Source: CAWBLP01 sp963789495 (GTDB lineage: Bacteria > Pseudomonadota > Alphaproteobacteria > Acetobacterales > Acetobacteraceae). Taken from it: a stretch of DNA of 64,000 nt. The first letter of the stretch is position 1. Each line of letters starts with the position of its first letter. Made by a program: the position numbers and the translations under genes. The stretch is from assembly GCA_963789495.1 (NCBI GenBank), contig CAWBLP010000013.1:49818-113817 (forward strand), in the 5' to 3' direction. A model generated the notes under the pieces. The model had not been told where the DNA came from. It did not search any database and saw only the letters and a program-made list of their open reading frames with translations. Below are positions 62,522-64,000 of this stretch, in pieces.

Positions 62522-62663
62522 GAAGATCACCCTGCGCCACCTCGGCGACACTGCGGTTGCGTCGCCCGACCCCATCACCGGCTATAACGCGTTGATGCCG
62601 GTGAACGAATGCGCGACATTGCGTGAAGCTATAAACTTAGTCATTCAACGATTTCGAGGCTGA
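62424..62663 (+). pseudogene. HigA-type antitoxin gene, 3'-truncated remnant
   Basis: The 79-residue frame begins MKRQTKPGRLTKALLETAHD and continues MRRAGVMSAAAHEKITLRHLG, the N-terminus of XRE-type HigA antitoxins paired with such toxins. After DPITG (near 62583) the similarity ends, where the helix-turn-helix domain would follow. The remaining residues (YNALMPVNE onward) look foreign. The junction coincides with the start of the AT-richer segment, so an insertion or deletion probably removed the DNA-binding part. Confidence 0.6.
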
Positions 62664-62673
62664 CAACCAAAAA

Positions 62674-63594
62674 ATGAATGAACCAATAGACCATCACTAT
62701 GTGCCGGTGTTTTATCTTTCTCGCTGGGAAGGTTCTGACGGTTGTCTATGTCGCTTCAGTCGGCCCTACGGCAACGAGGTCAAAGCAAGGCGAGTTGTCC
62801 CAAAGGGGACAGCGTTTGAGCCACGACTGTACGAGACGCACGGCTTGCCGCCTGAGTTTGCGCAGACCATGGAAACGGATTTCATGGCAAAGCTTGATGA
62901 TGAGGCGGCCAAAGCACTGGCGTTGCTTGAGGCCGGTTTAGCGGAAAAGGAGTGGACGAGCGCGGCTAGGAATAACTGGTCGCGATTTCTGCTTACTCAA
63001 ATGCTTCGTGCGCCAGACGATATTGCTCAACTCAAGTCCAGCGTCAAACAGGAGTGGAGGAGAGAGACGCTGAATCTGCACGAGAACTACGTTGCACGGC
63101 GATCACCAAGCGATCCACTCACCTTTGCAGCATATACCGCCCAGAAAAATCCTGCCCACGCAGATGAATTTACGTTTAGCATTGCTCGTACACTTATGGG
63201 GCACACGAAAATCTGCCAGCTGTTGAGCAATATGCACTGGCTGGTTCTGGAAGTGCCACAAGAGGCCTACCCATTGCTGACCTCGGATCATCCGGTCTGG
63301 ATCACTGCTACGCTCACGGGAAAAGATGCCTTTCTTAGGATTCCCATTGGTCCACGACGGCTCTTCATTGCGACAGTCAATCTGGAAACGCAGCGCAAAC
63401 TCGTAGCTTTGCGGCGTGGTGAGTTGGTTAAGGCAGTCAACAAGGTCACGGTGTCGCATGCGAGGAAGTTCGTCTATAGCCAGGCCGACGATATGCTGTC
63501 ATTCGTTCAAAAGTACATGTCAACGAGACGGTACCTCAGCTTGCTGGAACGAGTAGCGCTAAATCGTAACCACGAAATTATAACGCAGGAATGA
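62674..63594 (+). CDS. DUF4238 domain protein
   Basis: A 306-residue DUF4238 protein. It starts MNEPIDHHYVPVFYLSRWEG, the family's 'HYVPxFYLrxF' hallmark, and continues with the acidic AQTMETDFMAKLDDEAAK helix and YPLLTSDHPVWI. Codon use and base content are more AT-rich than the upstream 60 kb, marking acquired DNA. DUF4238 proteins are often found in islands with restriction or other defence genes, but their activity is unknown. The next gene follows after 14 bp and could be co-transcribed. Confidence 0.88.
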   Translation: MNEPIDHHYVPVFYLSRWEGSDGCLCRFSRPYGNEVKARRVVPKGTAFEPRLYETHGLPPEFAQTMETDFMAKLDDEAAKALALLEAGLAEKEWTSAARNNWSRFLLTQMLRAPDDIAQLKSSVKQEWRRETLNLHENYVARRSPSDPLTFAAYTAQKNPAHADEFTFSIARTLMGHTKICQLLSNMHWLVLEVPQEAYPLLTSDHPVWITATLTGKDAFLRIPIGPRRLFIATVNLETQRKLVALRRGELVKAVNKVTVSHARKFVYSQADDMLSFVQKYMSTRRYLSLLERVALNRNHEIITQE

Positions 63595-63608
63595 TGGGAG
63601 GATTCTAA

Positions 63609-64000
63609 ATGAATGACTTTGTCAAGGTTGATATAGGGAAGCTCAACTCTCGTCAAAAGGAGAACTATAACTTCCTAAAAGTGTCGGCGGTACTTGCAGA
63701 CTACGGATTTATGACAATTAAACTCAGCAGTGACTGGCAAGGTGCTGACTTCATCGCCCAACACATCGATGGCGACACGTTCCTCAAGGTTCAGCTTAAA
63801 TCCCGATTTGGATTCGATAAGAAGTATACCAAGAAAAACATTTACATTGCGTTCCCATCCGGCGAGGATTGGTAAATATATCCGCACGATACATTGCTGG
63901 AAAGCGTGCTGGCTGAAACCGGAATAGGCAAGACACGATCTTGGCTTGTCGCCGGCGGTTATTCATTTCCAAGCCTAAGTGAGCAGTTGCGAACGTTGTT
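63609..64000 (+). pseudogene. Nuclease-like protein interrupted by an in-frame TAA (runs off the window)
   Basis: A strong GGAGG precedes the ATG at 63609. The first 88 codons encode NSRQKENYNFLKVSAVLADY and then GADFIAQHIDG and FLKVQLKSRF. The spaced Asp and Q-x-K residues resemble the core of a PD-(D/E)XK-type nuclease fold. A TAA at 63873-63875 follows GEDW, but the same frame stays open beyond it to the window end with IYPHDTLLESVLAE and SWLVAGGYSFPSL, which reads as the natural continuation. A single substitution (TAC or TAT to TAA) explains the break. It may be inactivated or need readthrough. Confidence 0.6.

Overview
The window is about 64 kb of GC-rich chromosomal DNA from an alphaproteobacterium, most likely a member of the Acetobacteraceae. 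This is an inference from recognised families (a Hint-domain surface protein, DUF4214 and WY-repeat proteins, a PepA-HolC pair, Cox11) and base composition. No rRNA, tRNA or CRISPR array was recognised.

Layout. 0-4.3 kb: a coiled-coil protein, holC-pepA, then tsaC behind 15-bp minisatellites. 4.5-7.4 kb: a beta-helix/Hint surface protein. 7.5-8.8 kb: IS110 copy 1. 9-13 kb (minus): CBS-BON protein, glpD (frameshifted), corA, macro domain. 13-18 kb: fetB-fetA, a flavin-type PPOX protein, metA, gamma-glutamyltransferase 1. 18-24.6 kb: quinol NO reductase, an Abhydrolase_10 protein and an MFS carrier, all with single-base frameshifts. 24.7-30.8 kb: a Cox11-cytochrome c fusion, a DUF4214/WY-repeat protein and two glycosyltransferases. 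31-33.4 kb: gamma-glutamyltransferase 2 and pncC. 33.5-34.9 kb: IS4-family copy A. 35-37.3 kb: O-antigen ligase-like protein and a GT9 enzyme. 37.4-41 kb: small proteins (one behind a Fur-like palindrome), a CaiB-type racemase, GNAT and CHRD proteins. 41.4-45.3 kb: MarR regulator with a 1156-residue FAD/Fe-S oxidoreductase. 45.4-49.6 kb: an IS pile-up (IS4 B, IS4 C, IS110 copy 2). 49.7-56 kb: class III aminotransferase, DUF47-Pit phosphate transport, LigD. 56.1-60.1 kb: a three-gene molybdenum hydroxylase operon. 60.6-64 kb: small proteins, a DUF4160-DUF2442 pair, remnants of a toxin-antitoxin pair, and an AT-richer foreign segment with DUF4238 and a nuclease-like ORF broken by an in-frame stop.

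Three themes stand out. First, a ~245-bp hairpin-rich repeat occurs at six loci, and all five insertion sequences in the window sit inside copies of it. The IS110 5' non-coding end carries loops that read as bridge-RNA guides for exactly that repeat. Second, intergenic minisatellites, several with 15-bp units, lie next to gene starts and stops; one re-copies the ribosome-binding-site/start-codon stretch of tsaC. Third, at least eight breaks in otherwise normal genes are all explained by one extra base, which looks more like an insertion-biased sequencing artefact than real gene decay.
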